Below are positions 20,193-28,624 of a DNA stretch of 45,633 bases, in pieces. The notes below the pieces were generated by a model. It made no database searches, was not told the DNA's origin, and was given only the letters and a program-made list of their open reading frames with translations. Position 1 is the first letter of the stretch, and each line of letters starts with the position of its first letter. Source of the stretch: Reyranellaceae bacterium (GTDB lineage: Bacteria > Pseudomonadota > Alphaproteobacteria > Reyranellales > Reyranellaceae); assembly GCA_022844045.1 (NCBI GenBank), contig JALHMM010000048.1, positions 1 through 45,633 on the forward strand, given 5' to 3'. Made by a program: the position numbers and the translations under genes.

Positions 20193-20222
20193 CGCATCGC
20201 GCACAATTCGGATGCGATTTTT
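20193..20222 (+). terminator. Possible terminator after the cyclase gene
   Basis: CGCATC (20193-20198) and GATGCG (20211-20216) form a short stem with a 12-base loop, followed by ATTTTT. The stem is only 6 bp, so this is a weak candidate. It lies between the cyclase gene and tssK and overlaps a poor promoter-like pair, TTGTTC (20178-20183) and CACAAT (20202-20207). Confidence 0.35.
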
Positions 20223-20277
20223 CCGGCGGTAGAGGCGGGATCGTTTGTCGAAGCTGGTGATCGGGTGAGGCCGCCGC

Positions 20278-21624
20278 ATGGGGACGAATAACCGCGTCGT
20301 CTGGGGGGAGGGCATGTTCCTCCGCCCCCAGCATTTCCAGCAGCAGACGCGCTACGTCGAACGCATCGTGCATCAGCGTGTGCAGCCGATGCGCTCGTTC
20401 GGCTGGGGCTTGAGTTCCTACCAGATCGATCGCGCGGCGCTGTCGATCGGCAAGTTCGGCGTCACCTCGGCGGTCGGCGTCCAGGAGGACGGCACGCCCT
20501 TCGCCATGCCCGAGGACGTCGAGCCGCCGCCGCCGATCGACGTACCGGAGACGACCCGCAACCAGCGCGTCTGCCTGGTGCTGCCGCTGGCCCGCGCCGG
20601 CACGCCCGACACTGTCCTGCGGGATCGCGACGACGTCGCGGCGCGCTACGCCGCCTCCGACTACGAGGCCCAGGACGCCAATGTCGGCAGCGATATCGCC
20701 ACGCCGGTCACCGTGGGCAAGCCCCGGCTGCGCTTTGCCATCGAGGGCTTCGGCGACCTCGGCGGCTTCGCCTCGATCCCGCTCGCGCGCATCATCGAGG
20801 TGCGCGGCGATTCTCGCCAGGTGATGATCGACGATCAGTACATTCCGCCCTGCACGTCGATCGGCGCGGTGCAGCCGCTGTCGGCCTTCGCCATCGAGCT
20901 GCAGGGCCTGCTGCACAATCGCGCCGAGACGCTGGCGGCGCGGCTGAACCAGCCGGGCGCACGTGGCGCGGCCGAGATGGCCAATCTGCTGCTGCTGCAA
21001 ATGGCCAACCGCTACGCGCCGATCTGCGCCCACATCGCCCAGACGCCGACGCCGCATCCGCAGGACTGGTTCGCCTTCCTGGTTGGCATGGCCGGCGAAT
21101 TGTCGACCTTCACCACGCAGCGCAAGCGGCCGCCGGAGTTTCCGGCCTATCGCCACGACGACCTGCAGAAGGTCTACGAGCCGGTGATCGCCGCGCTGCG
21201 CCAGTTCCTCTCGGCGGTGCTCGAAACGGGCGCGGTGCAGATCCCGCTACAGGAGCGCCGCTACAACGTCCATGTCGGCGTCATCCAGGACAAGACGCTG
21301 CTGCGCAGCGCCGCATTCGTGCTGACGGCCAAGGCCGAGGTTTCGCCGGACAACATGCGCCGCATGTTCCCGGCCAGCGTCAAGATCGGCCCGGTCGAGC
21401 AGATCGCCCAGCTGGTCAACGTGGCTCTGCCCGGCATCAAGGTGGCGCCGCTGCCGGTGGCGCCGCCGCAGCTGCCGTTCAACGCCAACACGGTGTATTT
21501 CGAGCTCGACCGCTCCAGCGAGTATTTCCGCGGTCTGGCGAACTCGGGTGGTATCGCGGTCCATGTCGGCGACCAGTGGCCCAAGCTCCAGATGGAGCTG
21601 TGGGCCATCAGGACCCAGGCCTAG
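20278..21624 (+). CDS. tssK: Type VI secretion baseplate protein TssK
   Basis: TssK connects the T6SS baseplate to the membrane complex through TssL and TssM. The 448-residue length is typical, and the N-terminus VVWGEGMFLRPQHFQQQ is diagnostic of the family (ImpJ/VasE). The C-terminal part (WPKLQMELWAIR) matches the domain that contacts the membrane proteins. It is the first gene of tssK-tssL-tssM-tagF-pppA-ppkA. The start is the ATG at 20278, preceded by GGTGAGG. tssL follows 21 bases downstream. Confidence 0.95.
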   Translation: MGTNNRVVWGEGMFLRPQHFQQQTRYVERIVHQRVQPMRSFGWGLSSYQIDRAALSIGKFGVTSAVGVQEDGTPFAMPEDVEPPPPIDVPETTRNQRVCLVLPLARAGTPDTVLRDRDDVAARYAASDYEAQDANVGSDIATPVTVGKPRLRFAIEGFGDLGGFASIPLARIIEVRGDSRQVMIDDQYIPPCTSIGAVQPLSAFAIELQGLLHNRAETLAARLNQPGARGAAEMANLLLLQMANRYAPICAHIAQTPTPHPQDWFAFLVGMAGELSTFTTQRKRPPEFPAYRHDDLQKVYEPVIAALRQFLSAVLETGAVQIPLQERRYNVHVGVIQDKTLLRSAAFVLTAKAEVSPDNMRRMFPASVKIGPVEQIAQLVNVALPGIKVAPLPVAPPQLPFNANTVYFELDRSSEYFRGLANSGGIAVHVGDQWPKLQMELWAIRTQA

Positions 21625-21645
21625 GCCGCGTCGACGGAGGGTGGA

Positions 21646-23064
21646 ATGAGCCCGGCGGGTAGAGAAGACGATCCGTTCGCCGAGCCTTCGGCGGGCGAAC
21701 GCACGGTGATCGCGGGCGTGACGCCGCGGCCCAGGGCACCGGCTGCGCCGGCGGCCCCGCCGCCGCAACAACCGCAGCAGCCGCAGCAGGCGGCGCCGAA
21801 TCTGGCGGCGACCATGGCGCAGCGCGGCGGCGCCGCGCCGATCGACATGAACGACCTGATGCGCGGCATGGGCTCGGCGCTGGCCGCCGCTTCGGTGCCG
21901 CTGCTTGGCCTGGTTGCGCGCCTGCGCAACACCGCAGGCAACGTCAACGTCGCGCAGGTGCGCGAGCGCGTCTATCGCGAGCTGCACACCTTCGCCAAGG
22001 CCGGCCGCGAGGCTGGCGTGCCGGCGGAGCAGTTGCGCGCGGCGCATTACGGCCTGTCGGCGGCGGTCGACGACGTGGTGATGAACACGCCGTGGGGCGC
22101 GCATAGCGACTGGCGCAACCGCACCATGGTCAACGAATTCCACAAGGACACCGAAGGCGGCGAGCGCTTCTACGCCTATCTCGCCAAGCTGATGGAAGCG
22201 CCGGGCGCCAACCGCAGCATCCTGCTGCTGTTCTACGAATGCCTGTCGCTCGGCTTCGAGGGCCGCTACCGCGTGCGCCAGCGCGGTCACTCCGAGCATG
22301 CCACGGTGCGCGAGAAGGTGTGGCAGACCTTGCGCGGCGTCTTGGGGCCTGTCGAGCGCGAGCTGTCGCCGGAATGGAAGGGCGCCAATGCTCCGGCGCG
22401 CGGCCAGAAGCGGCAGATTCCGGTGTGGCTGGTGGCCGCCGCCGGCGCGCTGCTCGCCTTCCTGGTTTTCATGGGCCTGCTGTTCATGCTCTCGCTGCGC
22501 ATCGAGCCGATCGGCAGCAAGCTCACAGGTCTCATGCCGGAGCGCGAGATCCGCCTGCCGATCAGCGCGCGCCAGCCGCCGCCGCCACCGCCGCCACCGC
22601 AGCAGAAGCCCAGCTCCGTCGATAAGTTCCGCATCTTCCTCGAGAAGGAGATCGCGGCGAAGAAGGTGTTTGTCGACGAGCGCGGACGTGAGATGCGCAT
22701 CACCATCAATTTCGCCGAGATGTTCCAGCCGGCCTCGGCGACGATCCGGCCGGAGCTCGAGGATCTGTTGCGGCGCATCGGAGTCGAGCTGAAGACCGAG
22801 ATGGTGGAGAACCCGGGCAGCTCCGTGCGCATCGTCGGCCATACCGATTCCGATCCGATCTTCACGGTGCAGTTCCGCAACAACGCGCAGCTGTCGAAGG
22901 CGCGCGCCGACAGCGCCGCCAGCATCCTGGCGGCGGCGATGGGCGACGCCTCGCGGCTGACGGCGATCGGCAAGGCCGATTCGGAGCCGGTCGGCGACAA
23001 CAAGACGGTTGAAGGCAAGGCGCGCAATCGGCGCGTCGAAGTCATCCTCGTGCGGCCGGAGTAG
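21646..23064 (+). CDS. tssL: Type VI membrane-complex protein TssL with OmpA-like C-terminal domain
   Basis: TssL (DotU/IcmH family) forms the T6SS trans-envelope complex with TssM. The 472-residue product has a low-complexity N-terminal leader rich in Pro and Gln (residues 1-55), the cytoplasmic DotU domain at about 70-240 (YRELHTFAKAGREAG, LLLFYECLSLGFEGRYR), one membrane helix at 260-283, a run of prolines at about 306-314, and a peptidoglycan-binding OmpA-like domain at 325-472 with GHTDSDPI and NRRVEVIL. This is the extended form that anchors itself to the wall. DDPF at 8-11 and T20-V-I in the leader may be a phosphorylation and Fha-docking site; in Agrobacterium the PpkA kinase phosphorylates Thr14 of TssL. 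Confidence 0.95.
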   Translation: MSPAGREDDPFAEPSAGERTVIAGVTPRPRAPAAPAAPPPQQPQQPQQAAPNLAATMAQRGGAAPIDMNDLMRGMGSALAAASVPLLGLVARLRNTAGNVNVAQVRERVYRELHTFAKAGREAGVPAEQLRAAHYGLSAAVDDVVMNTPWGAHSDWRNRTMVNEFHKDTEGGERFYAYLAKLMEAPGANRSILLLFYECLSLGFEGRYRVRQRGHSEHATVREKVWQTLRGVLGPVERELSPEWKGANAPARGQKRQIPVWLVAAAGALLAFLVFMGLLFMLSLRIEPIGSKLTGLMPEREIRLPISARQPPPPPPPPQQKPSSVDKFRIFLEKEIAAKKVFVDERGREMRITINFAEMFQPASATIRPELEDLLRRIGVELKTEMVENPGSSVRIVGHTDSDPIFTVQFRNNAQLSKARADSAASILAAAMGDASRLTAIGKADSEPVGDNKTVEGKARNRRVEVILVRPE

Positions 23065-23106
23065 GGTTTCGAAGCCCTCGGTCGCAAAGGTACGGGAGTT
23101 GAGACG

Positions 23107-26100
23107 ATGATTTCGCGGGTGCTCCTGAGCCGGTGGTTCCTGTGGCCGCTCGGCGGGTTGATCCTATCGGCGCTGGTGTGGTTCGCCGGTCCGATCGTGG
23201 GGTTCGGCCTGCTCGACGAATGGTGGATCCGCCTGATCGTCATCGGCGTGATCTGGCTGATCATCGGCATCATCCTGCTGGTCGGCTCGTTGCGCCGGCG
23301 CGGCAAGGAGAAGAAGCTCGCCGCCAACATCGCCGGCGCCGATCCCAAGGATCCGACGGCGGAGGCCATCGACTCGCAGCAGCAGCAACTCCAGGAGCGG
23401 CTGAGGGCGGCGATCGCTGACATGAACAAGATGCAGGCGGCCAAGGGCGGCATGACGCTCTACGAGCTGCCCTGGTACACGATCATCGGCCCGCCCGGCG
23501 CCGGCAAGACCACGGCGCTGTTGAACTCCGGCCTGCGCTTCCCGTTGGCCGAGCGGCACGGCGCGCAGGCGCTGCAGGGCGTCGGCGGCACGCGCAACTG
23601 TGACTGGTGGTTCACCGAGCGCGCGGTGATCCTCGACACCGCCGGCCGCTACACCACGCAGGACAGCGACTCCGCCGTCGACCAAGCGGGCTGGAAACAC
23701 TTCCTCGGCATGCTCAAGCAGACGCGCGAGCGCCAGCCGCTCAACGGCGTGCTGGTGGTGTTCGGCGTGCGCGAGCTGCTCGAATCCTCGCGCGACCAGC
23801 GCATCGCCCATGGCCGCGCCGTGCGAACGCGCCTGCTCGAGCTGCAGGAAACCTTCGGCCTGTCGCTGCCGATCTACGTCGTGCTGACCAAGCTCGACAT
23901 GATCGCGGGTTTCACCGAGTTCTACGATGACCTCGACAACGAGGGCCGCGAGCAGGTGCTGGGGCTCACCTTCCCGCTGGCCGCCGCCGACGGCGGCGAG
24001 CTGCCGCAGACACAGTTCGCGCCTATGTTCGATCGCATGATCGAGCGCCAGCGCACCCGTGTGCTCGATCGCCTGCAGGACGAGCGCGACCTCGCGCGCC
24101 GCACGCTGATCTTCGGCTTCCCGCCGCAGCTCGCCTCGCTCGGCCAGCCGGTCGATGAGCTGCTCAAGGAGATGTTCAACGACTCGCGCTTCGCCAAGCG
24201 CCTGTCGTTGCGCGGCGTCTACTTTACCTCGGCGACGCAGAGCGGCAGTCCGATCGACCGCCTGATGGGCGTGATCTCGCAGAAGTTCGGCGTCGCCCAG
24301 CCGCCGCCGCCGCCCCAGGTCGGCAAAGGCCGCGGCTTTTTCCTGCGCCGCCTGTTCGACGATGTGATCTTCAACGAGGCCGGCCTGGTCGGCACCGATC
24401 CGAAGGTCGAGCGGCGGCTGAAGTTCATCCGTCTCGGCTCCTTCGGCGCTATCGCGTTCGTCATGCTGGCGGCGCTCGGCCTTTGGACTTGGGCCTATTT
24501 CGACAACACAAGCCTGATCAGCCGCGTCAATGCGGCGGTCGATCGGCTCGAGCCGCAGATCCGCGCCGCCGAGCGCGTGCCGCTGGGCGAGGGCGATCCG
24601 CGGCCGATCCTGCCGCTGCTCGATGAGCTGCGGCGACTGCCCACCGGCTATGAAATCACCAAGGCCGGCAAGAGCGAGGCGCTGGGCCTGGGCCTGGGCG
24701 TGCAGGACCAGGTGTCGCTGCAGACCAACGCGCTTTATCGACGGGCGCTGGTCAATCTGCTGCTGCCGCGCCTGCTGGTGCGCACGCAGCGCCAGCTGGC
24801 GCTGCGCATCGGCGACCCGGAATACGCCTTCGGCGCGTTGAAAGCCTATCTCATGCTGGGCGACGCGGGGCGCTTCCAGCTCAGATACGTCGACCGTTGG
24901 CTCGACGAAGACTATGCCGCCGGCGGCCTGTCGGAGGCCGATCGCGTCGCGCTGTCCGGCCATCTCAAGGCGCTCTCCGAAGAGCCATGGACCACCGTTA
25001 CGCTCGATCGAACCCTGATCGCCGAGGCGCGCGATCGCGTGCGAACGCTGTCGTTTGCCGAGCGGGCCCTGAATGCCTTCGAGGAAAGGCAGGCGATCAA
25101 GGATCTGCCGCCGTGGCGGCTGATCGACAACGTTGGCCCGCAGCTGGAGGTTGCCCGACGCGTCGTTTTGCGTCGCTCCGGTCGGCCACTGACGGAGGGG
25201 ATCCCTGGCCTCTACACACGAAGCGGCTATTACGAGACATTCTTGCCAGCGATCCCTGGCATTCTCCTGGAGGGGAACCGCGATGCCTGGGTGCTTGGCC
25301 CCGAGGCCGAAGCGCAGGCCAAGACCGGCCAGCCAAAAGCGGACCTGATCCGACTCTATACCAGCAAGTACATCAATCTGTGGAATGACCTGCTGGACGA
25401 CATCACGTTTACGCAGCTCACGGACGTACGCCAGGCAGCGGAGATCCTGGGCATCCTCTCCGATGAGAGTTCGCCGCTGCGCATGATTTATCAGGGCGTT
25501 TCAATTCAGACGCGACTCACGGCGCTTCCCGTGCCGAAGGGTGCGCTTACGCTGGTCGGTGCCGCTTTGGAGAGGTTTGTCCAGACAGAGCACAATACCA
25601 TGAGGGAGTTGTCCCGGGCAGCCGGCGACGGACGCGACCCGGCTCTGACCATCGAGAGAGGTTTTGCCACGCTGCATCTGTGGACCGGCGCCGAAAACGC
25701 CCAGTCGACTCCCCTTGTCGCCTTCCTCAAGCAACTCGAACAGCTGGCCAAGAAAGCGGGCGATGCGGTACCCGTGGGCGGCACGACGACTGGCGGTGGT
25801 CCCGCCGGAAGCACTGGCCTCAACCTCGCGCAAGTGGCGACCACGTTATCGACCTACCTGGTGAGGCTGCCACTCCCGGTCAATCGGGCGGTGAAGGGGT
25901 TGACCGAAAGTGTCGCCATCACCGCGCAGCGTGCGGCTTGGGAAGAGTTGCAGCAGGCCTGGAGAACGGAGGTTCTGACTTTCTGCGAGCAGACCACGAA
26001 GGGGCGTTATCCGGTCGTGCGGGGCGCCGGTAGCGAAATCCCGCTGGGTGACTTCGGCAGGCTGTTTGGTCCGACGGGGTTGATCGATACGTTCTTCCAG

Positions 26101-26592
26101 GGCAACTTGAAGAATTATATCGATGCGACCAAGAAGCCTTGGAAAGCCAACGGGCCGTTCCAGATCTCGCCCGCGGCGCTGGCGATGCTGGAGAAGGCCG
26201 CCGACATCAAGGAAGCGTTCTTCTCTGGTGGCCCGATACCCGGTGTGGCGTTCAGCGTGGCGCCCTTGCAGGTCGAGACCAAAGGCACCGGCATCGAGAT
26301 CGACGGCCAGCGGATGGACCTTGATCCGGCCAACATGGCGCCCTCGGCGATGCAGTGGCCGCGAGGCGCCGGCGGCGCCAAGGTGTTGGGCGACAAGGGG
26401 CCGCTCAACGAGTTCACCGGCGCCTGGGCCTTCCTGAAGCTGTTCGACGCCGCCACCCTGGCGCGGCGCTCCGACGACCGCTGGGAGGCTTTCCTGCCCA
26501 ATGGCGCGCGGCTCGAGCTGCAGTGGAAGAGCCTGAAGAACCCGCTCTCCGCGCGCGCGGCGCTGAACAACTTCCAATGTGTCCCGCTCTAG
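23107..26592 (+). CDS. tssM: Type VI membrane-complex protein TssM (IcmF)
   Basis: TssM spans the inner membrane and periplasm and forms the channel core with TssL and TssJ. The 1161-residue product has two N-terminal membrane helices (about 5-33 and 42-61), a cytoplasmic NTPase-like domain with an intact Walker A, GPPGAGKT at 128-135, and LDTAGRY as Walker B region, a third membrane helix at about 445-465, and a large periplasmic C-terminal part ending in the TssM C-terminal beta domain. Not all TssM proteins keep the Walker A, so ATP use is possible here. Length is typical. No TssJ lipoprotein gene is seen nearby. The 3' end overlaps tagF by 16 bases. Confidence 0.96.
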   Translation: MISRVLLSRWFLWPLGGLILSALVWFAGPIVGFGLLDEWWIRLIVIGVIWLIIGIILLVGSLRRRGKEKKLAANIAGADPKDPTAEAIDSQQQQLQERLRAAIADMNKMQAAKGGMTLYELPWYTIIGPPGAGKTTALLNSGLRFPLAERHGAQALQGVGGTRNCDWWFTERAVILDTAGRYTTQDSDSAVDQAGWKHFLGMLKQTRERQPLNGVLVVFGVRELLESSRDQRIAHGRAVRTRLLELQETFGLSLPIYVVLTKLDMIAGFTEFYDDLDNEGREQVLGLTFPLAAADGGELPQTQFAPMFDRMIERQRTRVLDRLQDERDLARRTLIFGFPPQLASLGQPVDELLKEMFNDSRFAKRLSLRGVYFTSATQSGSPIDRLMGVISQKFGVAQPPPPPQVGKGRGFFLRRLFDDVIFNEAGLVGTDPKVERRLKFIRLGSFGAIAFVMLAALGLWTWAYFDNTSLISRVNAAVDRLEPQIRAAERVPLGEGDPRPILPLLDELRRLPTGYEITKAGKSEALGLGLGVQDQVSLQTNALYRRALVNLLLPRLLVRTQRQLALRIGDPEYAFGALKAYLMLGDAGRFQLRYVDRWLDEDYAAGGLSEADRVALSGHLKALSEEPWTTVTLDRTLIAEARDRVRTLSFAERALNAFEERQAIKDLPPWRLIDNVGPQLEVARRVVLRRSGRPLTEGIPGLYTRSGYYETFLPAIPGILLEGNRDAWVLGPEAEAQAKTGQPKADLIRLYTSKYINLWNDLLDDITFTQLTDVRQAAEILGILSDESSPLRMIYQGVSIQTRLTALPVPKGALTLVGAALERFVQTEHNTMRELSRAAGDGRDPALTIERGFATLHLWTGAENAQSTPLVAFLKQLEQLAKKAGDAVPVGGTTTGGGPAGSTGLNLAQVATTLSTYLVRLPLPVNRAVKGLTESVAITAQRAAWEELQQAWRTEVLTFCEQTTKGRYPVVRGAGSEIPLGDFGRLFGPTGLIDTFFQGNLKNYIDATKKPWKANGPFQISPAALAMLEKAADIKEAFFSGGPIPGVAFSVAPLQVETKGTGIEIDGQRMDLDPANMAPSAMQWPRGAGGAKVLGDKGPLNEFTGAWAFLKLFDAATLARRSDDRWEAFLPNGARLELQWKSLKNPLSARAALNNFQCVPL

Positions 26593-27782
26593 GTACCGCC
26601 TCCGGCGGCGACCTGCGCACGGCGGATGCCGGGCGAGTGGGCTTCTTCGGCAAGATGCCAGGTCGCGGCGACTTCGTGCGCCGCGACCTGCCCAACGCCT
26701 TCGTCGACACCTGGGATGAGTGGCTCACGGAGTGCATCGCGCGCAGCCGCGCGGCACTGGGTCATCACTGGACCGATGCCTGGCTGTGCGCGCCCGTGTG
26801 GCGTTTCGCGCTCGGTGGCGGGTTGTGTGGACCGACAGCCTGGGCCGGTGTGATGATGCCTAGCGTCGATTCGGCGGGGCGCTATTTTCCGCTCACGCTC
26901 GTGGCCTCGGTCGCGGGCGTCGAGATTCCCACGTCGCTGCTGATCGGCGGCTGGATCGACGCGCTGGAGAACGCAGCGATCTCGGCGCTCGACGACGCGA
27001 CGGGCTTCGATGGCTTCGCCGCCGCTGTGTCGGCGCTGCCGGCGCCCTCGCCGCAGGTCGAACCGTCGGCCGACGGCGCACGCTCGATGGGCAATGCGCT
27101 CGATCCGATGGGCTTCGCCAGCCTGCTCGCCGCCGCGGGCTCGCTGCGCGGCGGGCGCGCGCTGTTCGTGACGCGCGGCGCCGAGCGCGTAGCGCCGACA
27201 TCCATTCTGTTCCCCGGTATGCCGTCGCCGGGGCGCTTCGCCTCGCTGATCGAGGATGGCGACACCGAGGGTGTGATCGCCAACGCGCTGCCGCAGGCCG
27301 CGGTCGCCGCGCAGATCATTCCGGCCGATGAATTCCAGACCCTGGGCGCCGACCTGCCGCCGCCGGTCCAGGGCGGCACGCTGTTCGACGATGTGGCCTT
27401 CGCCGCGTCGGCGGCCGACGCCGCGCCGCCCGGTGGCGGCGCGTTCGACGAGACCGTTGACGACGCCGTGTCGCCCGGAGCTGCGGCAAAGCTGGTCGAG
27501 GTCGCCGCCCCGCCGGCCGCCGGCGGCACGTTGTTCGACGATGCGGCATTCGGTGAGCAGGTAGCCGATCCGGCGGTGCCGACCGGCGGCGCCTTCGACG
27601 ACGGTGATGCGACGATCAATCCGGCAAGCCGGCCGACGGTGAAGGGTGGGCCCGCCGCGTCCGAGGACGATATCTTCGGCGGCGCTCAGCATCCAACAAT
27701 AGACAATTTGTTCGGCGACGAGGACGTGCCGGCGGGAGCCGATCGCGACACCTTGAACCCGTCGAGGGAGGCTCCGCGATGA
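26577..27782 (+). CDS. tagF: Type VI secretion regulator TagF with acidic repeat tail
   Basis: TagF (ImpM family) represses T6SS activity after translation; in Agrobacterium it works through the Fha scaffold and is fused to PppA. The family domain covers about residues 20-210 of this 401-residue product, with GFFGKMPGRGDFVRR near 22-36 and PSVDSAGRYFPL near 95. The last about 140 residues are an Ala/Gly/Asp-rich extension not usual in TagF, built on a 50-residue imperfect duplication (GGTLFDD at 266 and 316; GGAFD at 287 and 337) and ending in HPTIDNLFGDED. The ATG at 26577 lies inside tssM; a GTG near VGFFGK could be an alternative start. The stop overlaps the pppA start (ATGA). Confidence 0.88.
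   Translation: MCPALGTASGGDLRTADAGRVGFFGKMPGRGDFVRRDLPNAFVDTWDEWLTECIARSRAALGHHWTDAWLCAPVWRFALGGGLCGPTAWAGVMMPSVDSAGRYFPLTLVASVAGVEIPTSLLIGGWIDALENAAISALDDATGFDGFAAAVSALPAPSPQVEPSADGARSMGNALDPMGFASLLAAAGSLRGGRALFVTRGAERVAPTSILFPGMPSPGRFASLIEDGDTEGVIANALPQAAVAAQIIPADEFQTLGADLPPPVQGGTLFDDVAFAASAADAAPPGGGAFDETVDDAVSPGAAAKLVEVAAPPAAGGTLFDDAAFGEQVADPAVPTGGAFDDGDATINPASRPTVKGGPAASEDDIFGGAQHPTIDNLFGDEDVPAGADRDTLNPSREAPR
27372..27671 (+). repeat. 150-bp imperfect tandem duplication in tagF
   Basis: Units at 27372-27521 and 27522-27671 each encode GGTLFDD(V/A)AF, about 14 spacer residues and GGAFD(E/D), in register, giving a period of 50 residues. The first half of each unit is the better conserved. 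The duplication is confined to the acidic tail, outside the TagF domain. Confidence 0.7.
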
Positions 27783-28624
27783 CGGAGGATTTGACGGCCC
27801 GGGTTTCCGATCCCGGCGATCCCGAGCCCACGACGGTCAATCCGTTCGCAGCGGCGGCGGCGGCGCGTCCGCGCTTGCGTGGTTTCGGCGCCACGCACCA
27901 GGGCAATGTGCGCAGCCACAACGAGGACTCCATGCTGACCCGCGACCAGGCCGGCATCTGGATGATCGCCGACGGCGTCGGCGGCGCCTCGGCTGGCGAC
28001 TGGGCCAGCGCCCAGGTGGTCGACGTGCTGAACGAGATGCGCGTGGCCGAGCGCGCGCCGGACTTTCTGGTCGAGGCGATCGACCGGCTGTACGAGGCCA
28101 ATACGCGCATGCTTGATCGCGCCGCGCAGCGCGGCGGTGGCATGATCGCCACCACGGTGGTGTTGTTGCTAGCCCATGGCTGGCACTACACCTGCATCTG
28201 GGCGGGCGACAGCCGCGGCTACCTGCTGCGCGACGGCAAGATGGAGCAGATCACGCACGACCACAGCGAGGTCCAGGAGCTGCTCGACGCCGGCGCTTTG
28301 ACGGCCGATGAGGCCGAACGTTATCCCCGCGCCAACGTCATCACGCGCGCGCTCGGCATCTCGGCCGAGGTGGACCTTGACCGTGTCGCTGGCCGGCTAC
28401 AGGCGGGCGATCGCTTTCTGATCTGCACCGACGGCCTGACCAAGATGGTCCCGGAGGCGCAGATCGTGGCGGTGCTGGCCGAGGAGGATCCCTCGCGCAG
28501 CCCGCAGATCCTGATGCAGATGGCGCTCGACGCCGGTGGGCTCGACAATGTCACGGTGGTGGTCGTGCAGTGCGACGGACCAGCGGGTCACGGCAACGGC
28601 GCCGCGGCCTCCGGAGGGAGATGA
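27779..28624 (+). CDS. pppA: Type VI secretion PP2C-type phosphatase PppA
   Basis: PppA removes phosphate from threonines modified by PpkA and so turns T6SS assembly down. The 281-residue product has the PP2C metal-binding motifs: RSHNEDS near residue 46, WMIADGVGG with the key Asp, AGDSRGY in the middle, CTDGLT and LDNVTVVVV near the C-terminus. The first about 30 residues are a leader with EPTTVNPF, similar to segments at the N-termini of TssL and PpkA. It overlaps tagF upstream by 4 bases and ppkA begins at its stop codon, so repressor, phosphatase and kinase are probably translationally coupled. Confidence 0.93.
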   Translation: MTEDLTARVSDPGDPEPTTVNPFAAAAAARPRLRGFGATHQGNVRSHNEDSMLTRDQAGIWMIADGVGGASAGDWASAQVVDVLNEMRVAERAPDFLVEAIDRLYEANTRMLDRAAQRGGGMIATTVVLLLAHGWHYTCIWAGDSRGYLLRDGKMEQITHDHSEVQELLDAGALTADEAERYPRANVITRALGISAEVDLDRVAGRLQAGDRFLICTDGLTKMVPEAQIVAVLAEEDPSRSPQILMQMALDAGGLDNVTVVVVQCDGPAGHGNGAAASGGR

